From contig JAPLKI010000007.1 of NCBI GenBank assembly GCA_026388155.1, forward strand, positions 62,001-126,000: DNA of 64,000 nucleotides, written 5' to 3'. Position 1 is the first letter of the stretch. Each line of letters begins with the position of its first letter. Both the position numbers and the translations under genes were made by a program. Of the stretch, positions 43,267 to 51,966 are shown piece after piece. This stretch comes from Elusimicrobiota bacterium (GTDB lineage Bacteria; Elusimicrobiota; Elusimicrobia; Elusimicrobiales; UBA9959). Below the pieces are notes generated by a model. That model saw only the letters and a list, made by a program, of their open reading frames with translations. It had not been told where the DNA came from and made no database searches.

Positions 43267-43646
43267 TCTCTATTTACTGCAAAACCCGTGACAGGGTACG
43301 GATTCATATACCTCGCAGACCACCGCACGCCACCGCCTTTATTGGTAAATATCTTATTCCATGTGTTATTCTGGATGGCAAATGGTGCGTTCGGTTCAAC
43401 TTCTTAAGTTCACCAGGGCATATAGACAAAAATGGGCAAGCGTTTGGCGTAGAATAATTTTGCCGGCGCCACCAACCTCAAAATCGAAATCAGATTAAGT
43501 TTCTAATCATTATAATTACCATTCCTTAAACTAGCCGCAAGGCTTCCCTTGACTTCATTTCACCTTTTGAGCGGTTAGTATACCACTGCCGTCCAATAAA
43601 ATGTTATTGTTTTATAAGGTCTTTTTCAATTAATAACAAAAAGGGC
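43267..43646. other. Non-coding gap before the BREX operon
   Basis: About 380 nt without a convincing gene; stops are frequent in all frames. It is AT-rich, especially 43480-43640. A weak hairpin (ACCC/GGGT at about 43285-43296) follows the methyltransferase stop, without a T-run. The BREX promoter lies at its right end. Confidence 0.6.
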
Positions 43647-43675
43647 TTGCATTTTATAAGAAGCTCTGATATACT
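43647..43675 (+). promoter_or_regulatory. BREX operon promoter
   Basis: TTGCAT (43647-43652), 17-nt spacer, TATACT (43670-43675): two strong sigma-70-type hexamers. Transcription would start near 43682, directly at an 8-bp dyad. Confidence 0.75.
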
Positions 43676-43682
43676 ATTTAAG

Positions 43683-43706
43683 TTAGCCGGCAAACTGGCC
43701 GGCTAA
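43683..43706 (+). promoter_or_regulatory. Dyad at the BREX transcription start
   Basis: TTAGCCGG (43683-43690) and CCGGCTAA (43699-43706) are perfect inverted arms around CAAACTGG. Located at the predicted +1 and ending 5 nt before the brxA ATG, it may be an operator or a 5' hairpin covering the translation start; no ribosome binding site is otherwise visible. Confidence 0.55.
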
Positions 43707-43711
43707 AATAT

Positions 43712-44548
43712 ATGGATTTACAAACGATAACTTCAGAGATTGGCTTCTCGCTTTCCGACCAACAACTGGGGATAGCCTCCCAGGAAAAAATTGGTTTCCG
43801 GTTTGGCGATAAAGGGGCACACACCAGCCGCACCATCATGTTAGCGGAACTGACATCACTATTACGTGACTCCAGTCCAACCGCGACCCGCGCAGAATAC
43901 CGCTCATTGATTATTGACCACAACTGCCTCGGAAAAAGAACAGCCGCAACCCGGAAACTTTCATATCAGCGACTAAGCGAACTTTATGGGCTAGACTCAT
44001 GCATCGTGCTCTTTCGCCTAATGCGCCGTCTCTGGGAGGTGGATGAGAATGGCCGTCCGCTTCTGGCATTACTGCTTTCACTGTCGCGCGACCCGCTGCT
44101 GCGCATGACGGCTCAGCCAATTATTCGCATGCGTATCGGAGAAGAGTTGGGACGCCAAGCCTTGACTGATGTGTTAAACAGGGGGACAGGTTCTCGATTT
44201 AACGAAGCGGTGCTGGACAAGATAGTTCGTAATGCCGCTGCATCATGGACACAGTCCGGCCATTTAACAGGCCGTAGCCGCAAGAGCCGGCAAATGGTTC
44301 GCCCAACAGCGGTAGTGGCCACTTATGCTCTTTCTTTGGGTTATATTCTGGGTGCGCGCGGCCATGCTTTGCTGGAAACCCTTTGGGCAAAAGTTCTGGA
44401 TGTTTCTCCAGATGAGCTAATCTCCCTTGCTATGGATGCAAAACGGGCGGGATACTTGGATCTCAAATCATCCGGTGGTGTTGTTGATATATCTCCGGTT
44501 CAGCTATTTACAGAAGAAGAGAGGCGATTGCTTTATGGGACGTATTGA
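43712..44548 (+). CDS. brxA: BREX protein BrxA (DUF1819)
   Basis: 278 residues, longer than the roughly 200 of E. coli-type BrxA. The core shares LGKRTAATRKLSYQRLSELYGLD, the LLALLLSLSRDPLLR helix and DKIVRNAAASWTQSGHLTG, which align with the KRSPATAKR..., LFAAAIKHSALLGDFL and NKLRQVVFRVLTESGYL regions of known BrxA. BrxA is a small DNA-binding, helix-rich protein needed for full BREX defence. First gene of the operon; its end overlaps brxB by 14 nt. Confidence 0.82.
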   Translation: MDLQTITSEIGFSLSDQQLGIASQEKIGFRFGDKGAHTSRTIMLAELTSLLRDSSPTATRAEYRSLIIDHNCLGKRTAATRKLSYQRLSELYGLDSCIVLFRLMRRLWEVDENGRPLLALLLSLSRDPLLRMTAQPIIRMRIGEELGRQALTDVLNRGTGSRFNEAVLDKIVRNAAASWTQSGHLTGRSRKSRQMVRPTAVVATYALSLGYILGARGHALLETLWAKVLDVSPDELISLAMDAKRAGYLDLKSSGGVVDISPVQLFTEEERRLLYGTY

Positions 44549-45098
44549 AGATTTATCGCAACGATACTACAGCCACATTTCAGCACCGTGGCAGCGGAAT
44601 CTTGCCGGGGCTCAGAAAACTATTTTTGTCGTTTACGATAAAGATGATGAACGAAAACTCCGCGCCAGGTTGGAAGAATTTGAAACACGCACTGTTGAAG
44701 CCGGACATCCGTGGAAATCTTTTGATTTCACGCCGGTGTTTGCGAAATGGATGTCCAATATGGATTACAGGGAGTCGTATTTTGAAGAGCCAGACGATTT
44801 ATCCATGAAATTACAGATAGAATTCGTCCGCTATGCTGCTGAAGAACTGCGCAAGATTCTCAGCGCTCCAGATGTTACCGAGGACACTGTTATCGGCGTC
44901 TATGGAGTGGCAAGCCTCTTTGGATTTACCAAGGTTTCATTGGTACTCAAAGAAGTGGAGCAGAGCATAAAAGGCCGGCTTGTCTTATTTTTCCCTGGAG
45001 AATACGAGAATAATAACTACAGACTACTTGATGCCCGGGACGGGTGGAATTATTTAGCGGTTCCTATTACTCTACATGGTGGGGTGACAATAAAATGA
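44535..45098 (+). CDS. brxB: BREX protein BrxB (DUF1788)
   Basis: 187 residues from ATG 44535. Typical features: TIFVVYDKDDERKLRARLEEF near the start, a central helical part, VIGVYGVASLFGFTKVSLVLKEVEQ and RLVLFFPGEYENNNYRLLDARDGWNYLAVPI, the strand-rich end common to DUF1788. Its molecular role in BREX is not established, but it is a core component. It overlaps brxA and brxC (ATGA), so translation is coupled. Confidence 0.9.
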   Translation: MGRIEDLSQRYYSHISAPWQRNLAGAQKTIFVVYDKDDERKLRARLEEFETRTVEAGHPWKSFDFTPVFAKWMSNMDYRESYFEEPDDLSMKLQIEFVRYAAEELRKILSAPDVTEDTVIGVYGVASLFGFTKVSLVLKEVEQSIKGRLVLFFPGEYENNNYRLLDARDGWNYLAVPITLHGGVTIK

Positions 45099-48000
45099 AA
45101 AACAGCGAAATATTTCAACGCGATCCATCAACAGCCAAGCTATTAAACGATGGCGTTGCCGCGGTATCAGAAGGCGCGACCAAGAAAGAAATTGACACCC
45201 TGCGTTACGAGCTGGAGCATTTTGTATGCGAGGGGCAATATAAGGGAGGAATGATCCGTGCACTAGAGTCCTTTATCGGCAATGTGGGGTCGCCAGTCCA
45301 GCCGGCGGCGTGGGTAAGCGGATTTTTCGGAAGCGGCAAATCCCACCTATTAAAGATGTTGCGGCACCTTTGGGTGGATACACAATTCTCAGACGGAGCC
45401 ACGGCTCGCGGATTAGTTCGCCTTCCGTCAGAGGTAGCTGACCTTTTCAAAGAACTTAGCACTGTCGGTAAGCGCCATGGTGGCCTTCATGCCGCCTCTG
45501 GCACACTGCCTTCCGGTGGGGGAGCCAGCGTACGGCTAACCGTGCTTGGGATAGCCCTCAAATCCAAAGACCTTCCGGAGTCTTTGCCGCAGGCCCGTTT
45601 CTGCATCTGGCTTAAGAAAAACGGCTTCTATGACACGGTGAAAAAGAGCGTAGAAACTGCGGGGAAGGACTTTAATCGTGAACTTCAGGACCTTTACGTC
45701 AGCCCGCTATTGGCAAAAGCACTGCTCTCAGCCGACCCCGCTTTTGCCCCGGACGAAAAACAGGCCCGGGCAACTTTACGGGCGCAGTTCCCGGTAGTAA
45801 ACGACATAACAACAGCAGAATTCGTTCAAACAATCCGCGAAGCCTTGACATGCGAAGGACAAATACCCTGCACAATCATAGTGCTAGACGAAGTCCAACT
45901 CTATATTGGAGACAGCACGCAGCGTTCAACCGATGTCCAGGAAGTTGCAGAAGCTTTATGCAAACAGACTGACAGCCGTGTTCTTCTTATCGGTGCAGGA
46001 CAGACCGCCTTGGCGGGAAGCGTGCCGCTGCTGCAGCGGCTACGCGGTCGCTTCACTATCCCGATAGAACTATCCGATCTGGATGTTGAAACCGTCACAA
46101 GACGGGTAGTCCTTGCCAAAAAAGCAGATAAAATTAAAGCGGTTCAGGAATGTTTGGCCACCCATGCTGGAGAAATAGACCGGCAGCTTGCCAGCACCTC
46201 TATTGCCGTACGTTCTGAAGATCGAAACATCATTGTCGATGATTACCCGTTGCTTCCTGTGCGAAGGCGTTTTTGGGAACACGCATTACGCGCGGCGGAC
46301 GTACCTGGAACCACGGCGCAGCTCCGCACCCAATTACGTATTGTCCACGATGCTGTGAGTGAAACTGCGGACAAACCGCTTGGCACGGTTGTCCCTGCTG
46401 ATTATATTTTTGAACAGCTCCAGCCCGACCTCCTGCGGACCGGTATACTTCTGCGTGAGATAGACGAATCTATCCGGAAATTTGATGACGGAACCGTTGA
46501 TGGCCGGCTTAAACGCCGGCTCTGCGGCCTTATATTCCTTATTCGTAAGCTTCCCCGCACCTCCGGTGTGGATATTGGCGTGCGTGCCACAGCAGAAATG
46601 TTGGCAGACCTATTGGTCAGCGACCTTAGCAGCGACGGCGCGGTCCTGCGCCGGGATGTGCCGCGCATACTCCAAAAGCTTGTCGATGACGGAAAGCTAA
46701 TAAAACTGGACGAAGAGTATAGTCTGCAGACCCGTGAAAGCAGTGAGTGGGAGCGGGAATTTCGCAATAGGCAAGCTCGCCTCAACGGCGATCCCACAGC
46801 AGTGTCCGGGAAAAGGGCAGCATTGTTCGCAGCCGCTCTGGATAAATCCGTCGGTGGCATCAAACTACTGCATGGGAAAAGCAAGGAACCACGCAAATTA
46901 GTTCTTCATTATGGTGACATAGCCCCGGTAGCTAAGGGTCATGAAATTCCGGTCTGGATACGGGACGGCTGGGGTGATAGCGAAAACTCCGTCTTAAATC
47001 AAGCTCGCGCCGCCGGCGCTGACAGCCCTATAGTTTTTGTCTTCATTCCTAAGGCCAGCCCCGAAGACTTGAAAAAAATAATTGTAGATTGCGAGGCGGT
47101 AAAGTCTGCATTAGACTTCAAAGGCGTGCCAAATACAGATGAGGGGCGAGAGGCACAGAATGCCATGAAAGCCCGCCTGCAGGAAACAGAAGCTCGAAGA
47201 GATGAACTAGTCCGCCAGATAGTAAACGGCAGTAAGGTATTCCAAGGCGGTGGGACAGAAGCCTTCGGAGTTGAACTCCGCGACAAAGTCCGAGATACCG
47301 CAGAGGCATCTCTTGATCGCCTTTTTCCCAATTTTCGCGAGGCAGACCACGATCGATGGAATGGTGTAATCAACCAAGCCAAAAATGGCGCTGAAGACGC
47401 CCTAAAAATGGTCGGCTTTAATGATAAACCAGAGAAACACCCCGTTTGCGCAGCAATACTATCTACTGTCGGCGCCGGCAAAAAAGGCAAAGAAGTCCGG
47501 ACCATTTTTGAGGAAAGCCCCTATGGGTGGTCGCGGGACTCTGTGGACGCTGGCCTTATTCTTCTACATACAGCAGGCCACTTGCGTGCACTTCACAATG
47601 GTGCAAACCTGGGGATTGGCCAGTTGGATCAGGCAAAGGTCTCAGTTACGGAATTCCGTGTTGAGTCAGTAAATATTGATGCCGCGCAGAAAATAAAACT
47701 TCGCAAACTTTTCCAATCCGCAGAAATACAATGCAGACCTGGGGAGGAGCTTTCAAAGGCCGATCAATTCCTTACTAAGCTGTTTGATGTCGCTAATCTG
47801 GCTGGTGGCGATGCCCCATTGCCGGAGCGGCCACCTTTAGCACGAATTGAGGCGCTCAAAGGTTTAGCCGGCAATGAGCTACTTTCCGCCATCCTTACGC
47901 AATATGACGCCCTCTCCAAAGACCTCAAAGAATGGTCTGGCAAAGCGGAGTTGTCGGCAAAACGACTACCTGCTTGGGAAACTCTAGAAAAACTTCTTGA

Positions 48001-48538
48001 TCATGGCATACCGGGAGCGGAAATAGAAGACCTCCGCAAACAAGCTGCAGCTATAAACGCGGACCGCCGCCTGCTTGATGGTACAGACCCTGTGCCGCCT
48101 GTCCATAAAGCGGCGGTTAAACTGTTACGGGAAGCGGTAAACCGTGCCCTGTCTGGGTATGACGTGGTTTTCAAGAAGCAGATGGAACTACTGGAGACTA
48201 ATGATAATTGGAAAAAGCTGAAGGCTGTCCAGCAGAAAGAAATCTTGGCCGGTGCATGTATAACCGCAGCGCCAAAACTGGATATGGGCGACGATGATGC
48301 CCTACTAAAATGCCTGGAAGCCTGCCCCTTAGACTCCTGGAAGGTTAAAACCACTGCTCTGCCGCAGCAGTTTATTCAGGCCCTGCTGGCCGCCACAAAA
48401 CTTCTTGAGCCCAAAGCCCAGCATGTTCATCTGACCAGCTCCACGTTAAAAACGCCTGAGGATGTAAAAGCCTGGCTGGTCCAGAAGGAAAAGGAACTAC
48501 TGGCCCATATTAAGAAAGGGCCCGTGGTGATTTCATAG
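45095..48538 (+). CDS. brxC: BREX ATPase BrxC
   Basis: 1147 residues from ATG 45095. Walker A GFFGSGKSH lies at residues 76-84, Walker B in TIIVLDEVQLYIG, and VLLIGAGQTAL then LRGRFTIPIEL form the AAA-like core. A long helical C-terminal half follows. This is the large P-loop ATPase of BREX (BrxC/PglY), thought to form part of the complex that recognises and blocks phage DNA. Length is near the family norm. The in-frame ATG at 45044 is inside brxB and is not chosen. Confidence 0.92.
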   Translation: MKNSEIFQRDPSTAKLLNDGVAAVSEGATKKEIDTLRYELEHFVCEGQYKGGMIRALESFIGNVGSPVQPAAWVSGFFGSGKSHLLKMLRHLWVDTQFSDGATARGLVRLPSEVADLFKELSTVGKRHGGLHAASGTLPSGGGASVRLTVLGIALKSKDLPESLPQARFCIWLKKNGFYDTVKKSVETAGKDFNRELQDLYVSPLLAKALLSADPAFAPDEKQARATLRAQFPVVNDITTAEFVQTIREALTCEGQIPCTIIVLDEVQLYIGDSTQRSTDVQEVAEALCKQTDSRVLLIGAGQTALAGSVPLLQRLRGRFTIPIELSDLDVETVTRRVVLAKKADKIKAVQECLATHAGEIDRQLASTSIAVRSEDRNIIVDDYPLLPVRRRFWEHALRAADVPGTTAQLRTQLRIVHDAVSETADKPLGTVVPADYIFEQLQPDLLRTGILLREIDESIRKFDDGTVDGRLKRRLCGLIFLIRKLPRTSGVDIGVRATAEMLADLLVSDLSSDGAVLRRDVPRILQKLVDDGKLIKLDEEYSLQTRESSEWEREFRNRQARLNGDPTAVSGKRAALFAAALDKSVGGIKLLHGKSKEPRKLVLHYGDIAPVAKGHEIPVWIRDGWGDSENSVLNQARAAGADSPIVFVFIPKASPEDLKKIIVDCEAVKSALDFKGVPNTDEGREAQNAMKARLQETEARRDELVRQIVNGSKVFQGGGTEAFGVELRDKVRDTAEASLDRLFPNFREADHDRWNGVINQAKNGAEDALKMVGFNDKPEKHPVCAAILSTVGAGKKGKEVRTIFEESPYGWSRDSVDAGLILLHTAGHLRALHNGANLGIGQLDQAKVSVTEFRVESVNIDAAQKIKLRKLFQSAEIQCRPGEELSKADQFLTKLFDVANLAGGDAPLPERPPLARIEALKGLAGNELLSAILTQYDALSKDLKEWSGKAELSAKRLPAWETLEKLLDHGIPGAEIEDLRKQAAAINADRRLLDGTDPVPPVHKAAVKLLREAVNRALSGYDVVFKKQMELLETNDNWKKLKAVQQKEILAGACITAAPKLDMGDDDALLKCLEACPLDSWKVKTTALPQQFIQALLAATKLLEPKAQHVHLTSSTLKTPEDVKAWLVQKEKELLAHIKKGPVVIS

Positions 48539-48546
48539 GGAATAAG

Positions 48547-51500
48547 ATGCCGCCTTTACCATCAGACCTTCGCAATAAACTTGAGCGAGCCATTATTGAT
48601 GCCCGCGACGTGGCAGAGGCAGGCGCCGAAGCCGCGTTGAAGGCTTTGGCTGTTAATCATCACGAACCATTCCCGCATCAAAGCCCGGAGGAGCGCCGGT
48701 TGCGCAACCATCTGCGCGCCCACGCGCGCCAACTGGGTGACAACCAGGATGCCAGCGGCCGCCTGTATATTTCACACCTTGTGAACGAGTGCGCTTACGA
48801 GCATTGGCACCGGATGATATTCGCGCGGTTCCTGGCAGAAAACGATCTACTTATTGACCCCACGCACGGGGTTGCCATGAGCCTTGAAGAGTGCAAGGAG
48901 CTGGCCGACAAGGAAAAAACCGATCTCTGGGTTTATGCAAGCCGCTGCGCCCAGCAGATGCTGCCGCAGATATTCCGGCCGGACGACCCTCTTCTTAAAG
49001 TGACATTGGCGCGCGAGCATCGAATCAAGCTGGAGGCCCTATTAAACAACCTCCCGTCTGCCGTATTTAAGGCTGACGACTCCCTTGGCTGGGTGTACCA
49101 GTTCTGGCAAAGCAAAAAGAAAGACGAAGTGAACGGCTCTGGTGAGAAAATAAACAGCGATACCTTGCCGGCAGTAACGCAGCTTTTCACCGAGCATTAT
49201 ATGGTGCTCTTCCTGTTGCACAATACCCTTGGCGCTTGGCATGCAGGTAAGGTACTGGCTGCAAACCCCAAACTGGCGGATAGTGCTAAAGACGAGGATG
49301 AACTGCGGAGGGCTGTGGCCCTGAAAGCGGTTGACGGATATTCCTTTGATTATTTGCGTTTTGTGCGCGGCGCGGATGGTAAAACCGGCCCGTGGCGGCC
49401 GGCAGCCGGCGTATTTGAGAACTGGCCTAAGAAAGCCTCGGAGTTAAAAGTATTGGACCCATGCTGCGGGTCGGGACATTTCCTTGCGGCCGCATTTGCC
49501 CTGCTTTTCCGTCTTAGAATGGAAGAAGAAGGAACAAATCTGGCAACGGCGGTGAATGCCGTCCTTCAAGATAATATTTTTGGTTTAGAGCTGGATGCGC
49601 GTTGCACGCAGATAGCGGCCTTCAACTTGGCCCTTTCTGCCTGGAAGCATTTGGGCTGGGCGAGTTTGCCACCTCTTCACGTAGCATGCTCCGGTATAGG
49701 AATAAATGCGTCAAAGGAGCAGTGGTTAAAACTGGCTAAGGGTAATGAGACTTTAATGTTCCCACTGGGGCAGCTATGGGAACTCTTTCAAAAAGCCCCG
49801 CTACTTGGAAGTCTTATTAACCCGAACGCATTGGCAAAAGTAAAAATTGGCACAGTAATCGGTTTTAATGAAATTCGTCCACTGTTGGAGAAGGCAGTAA
49901 AATTGGAAAGTGATGGGGATGATGAGACGGCGGAAATGTCTGTGACAGCTCAAGGTGTAGCAAAGGCCGCCGAAATTCTGGCGGACCACTTTACGCTTGT
50001 AATTACTAATGTCCCATACCTTGGTCGAGGCAAGCAAAATGAGGTATTAAGAAAATACTGTGAGCATACACATCCAAAGGCTAAAGCAGACCTTGCGACT
50101 TGCTTCGTAGAACGCTGCTTAAGCTTCTCTGATGCGTTGGGAACAACGGCACTGGTGACACCCCACAGTTGGCTTTTTTTAGGAACATATAAACATTTCC
50201 GAAAAGATCTGCTAACCACTTCACAATGGGATTCAATCGCACGGCTTGGCCCTGGTGCTTTTGAAACGATTGGCGGTGAAGTCGTAAATGTGGTGCTGGC
50301 GACAATAACAAATGTATCGCCATTAAACACACACTCCATTTCTTCTATCGATGTTGCCGCATCAAATTCAATTGATGTAAAAAATGAAAATCTAAAGCAT
50401 GCGAGCTTGCGAACCCTACTTCAAAAAAACCAGCTTTCAAATCCTGATTCGTGCATTCAAACAGAAGACAGAACTAATAACTTTCCGCTATTAAAAGATT
50501 ATGCAGATGTTTATCAAGGCATTGGGACCACTGATAATCCGAACTATCTTTGCTCTTTTTGGGAAGTCCCAGTAATCACCAAAGACTGGGATTTGTTCCA
50601 ATATTCCCCTGAAATTGATGGTGGATTTTCTGGCTTGTCTGGAATTCTAAAATGGGAACAAGGACGAGGCCCTCTGAACGCAATTCCAACTGCACACAAG
50701 GGATTAAAGGCATATGGAAAACAAGGATTTGCTGTAAGCGTAACTAGCGGACAAAAGTTCACTCGGTTTATTGGTTTTCGCTTTGACAATACAATTGCCG
50801 TCCTGATTGCAAAAAAACCGCAATTTCATAATGCAATTGGAGCGTTTCTAATTTCTAACGATTTTAAGAACGAAGTTAAAATATTAGACCAAGCATTGAG
50901 TGTCACTGAATCATCCTTTCTAAAGGTTCCATTCGATCTGTCACACTGGGAAAAGGTAGCGGCAGAAAAATACCCTCACGGCTTACCCAGGCCTTTTTCC
51001 AGTGACCCCACGCAGTGGCTTTTTAACGGGCACCCTAAAGGCTCAGACCAGCCATTGCATGTGGCCGTGGCCCGAATGTTGGGTTATAAATGGCCCCGCC
51101 AAACTGGCTCAAGCTTTCCCGACTGCCCGGCCCTGGGCCCGGATGATATTGAAAAGTTCAGTGACGATGATGGCATTGTTTGTATCCCCTCGATCCGGGG
51201 AGAGGACACCGCAGCGGACCGCTTATCCACGCTGCTGGCCGCCTGCGGAATAAATCCGGACCGTGATCTTGACGAATGGTTGCGCGATAGCTTCTTTGAA
51301 GAACACTGTAAACTGTTCCACCATCGTCCTTTTATCTTGCACATCTGGGATGGGCGCAAACGCGACGGTTTTCACGCTCTGGTAAATTACCATAAATTAG
51401 CCGGCAAGGGCGGCCATAAACTTCTTGAAAATCTGACTTACGCTTACCTTGGTGAGTGGATCAGCCGCCAGCGGGGTGGTGTTAAAAGTGGCGACGAGGG

Positions 51501-51894
51501 GGCCGAAGACCGCTTGGCTGCAGCGATTGAACTTCAGAAACGACTTGAATCCATCCTTAATGGCGAACCGCCTGTTGACATTTTTATCCGCTGGAAGCCT
51601 CTGTCCAAGCAGGCCATAGGCTGGGAGCCGGATATAAACGACGGCATACGTCTAAATATTAGGCCGCTCCTGGCCAGTGATCTCCCTAATGGCCGTAATG
51701 GTGCCGGTATACTCCGCTGGAAGCCTAACGTGAAATGGGATAAAGACCGAGGCAAAGAACCGCATCGACCAAAAGATGAATACCCTTGGTTTTGGAATGG
51801 CAACGATTTTACAGGCGACCGAGTTAATGATTGCCATTTTACAGGTGATCAGAAGCAAAAGGCAAGGACCAAAAATAGTGTTGAAAAAAAATAA
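48547..51894 (+). CDS. pglX: BREX adenine methyltransferase PglX
   Basis: 1115 residues, the usual PglX length. An N-terminal helical region is followed by motif I VLDPCCGSGHFLAAAF (about 303-318), GLELDARCTQIAAFNLALSAW, and motif IV at residues 488-491, which reads NVPY instead of the normal NPPY. Target-recognition and C-terminal domains follow. In type 1 BREX it methylates host DNA at a non-palindromic site and is also needed for defence. DNA for roughly residues 470-800 is markedly more AT-rich than both flanks, suggesting exchange of the specificity part. 8 nt after brxC. Confidence 0.93.
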   Translation: MPPLPSDLRNKLERAIIDARDVAEAGAEAALKALAVNHHEPFPHQSPEERRLRNHLRAHARQLGDNQDASGRLYISHLVNECAYEHWHRMIFARFLAENDLLIDPTHGVAMSLEECKELADKEKTDLWVYASRCAQQMLPQIFRPDDPLLKVTLAREHRIKLEALLNNLPSAVFKADDSLGWVYQFWQSKKKDEVNGSGEKINSDTLPAVTQLFTEHYMVLFLLHNTLGAWHAGKVLAANPKLADSAKDEDELRRAVALKAVDGYSFDYLRFVRGADGKTGPWRPAAGVFENWPKKASELKVLDPCCGSGHFLAAAFALLFRLRMEEEGTNLATAVNAVLQDNIFGLELDARCTQIAAFNLALSAWKHLGWASLPPLHVACSGIGINASKEQWLKLAKGNETLMFPLGQLWELFQKAPLLGSLINPNALAKVKIGTVIGFNEIRPLLEKAVKLESDGDDETAEMSVTAQGVAKAAEILADHFTLVITNVPYLGRGKQNEVLRKYCEHTHPKAKADLATCFVERCLSFSDALGTTALVTPHSWLFLGTYKHFRKDLLTTSQWDSIARLGPGAFETIGGEVVNVVLATITNVSPLNTHSISSIDVAASNSIDVKNENLKHASLRTLLQKNQLSNPDSCIQTEDRTNNFPLLKDYADVYQGIGTTDNPNYLCSFWEVPVITKDWDLFQYSPEIDGGFSGLSGILKWEQGRGPLNAIPTAHKGLKAYGKQGFAVSVTSGQKFTRFIGFRFDNTIAVLIAKKPQFHNAIGAFLISNDFKNEVKILDQALSVTESSFLKVPFDLSHWEKVAAEKYPHGLPRPFSSDPTQWLFNGHPKGSDQPLHVAVARMLGYKWPRQTGSSFPDCPALGPDDIEKFSDDDGIVCIPSIRGEDTAADRLSTLLAACGINPDRDLDEWLRDSFFEEHCKLFHHRPFILHIWDGRKRDGFHALVNYHKLAGKGGHKLLENLTYAYLGEWISRQRGGVKSGDEGAEDRLAAAIELQKRLESILNGEPPVDIFIRWKPLSKQAIGWEPDINDGIRLNIRPLLASDLPNGRNGAGILRWKPNVKWDKDRGKEPHRPKDEYPWFWNGNDFTGDRVNDCHFTGDQKQKARTKNSVEKK

Positions 51895-51952
51895 TTACTT
51901 AAATAACATTACACTTGCTTTCTGCCTCGTAAAACTATAGAAGTGTGACAGT

Positions 51953-51958
51953 CTATAA
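51953..51958 (+). promoter_or_regulatory. Possible internal -10 element before pglZ
   Basis: In the 72-nt gap between pglX and pglZ, TATAAT lies 8 nt before the pglZ ATG; the -35 region is poor. TTGCTT at 51914-51919 with TATAGA at 51935-51940 is a second weak pair. No ribosome site is visible before pglZ. A secondary, near-leaderless promoter is possible. Confidence 0.35.
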
Positions 51959-51966
51959 TTTAACTT

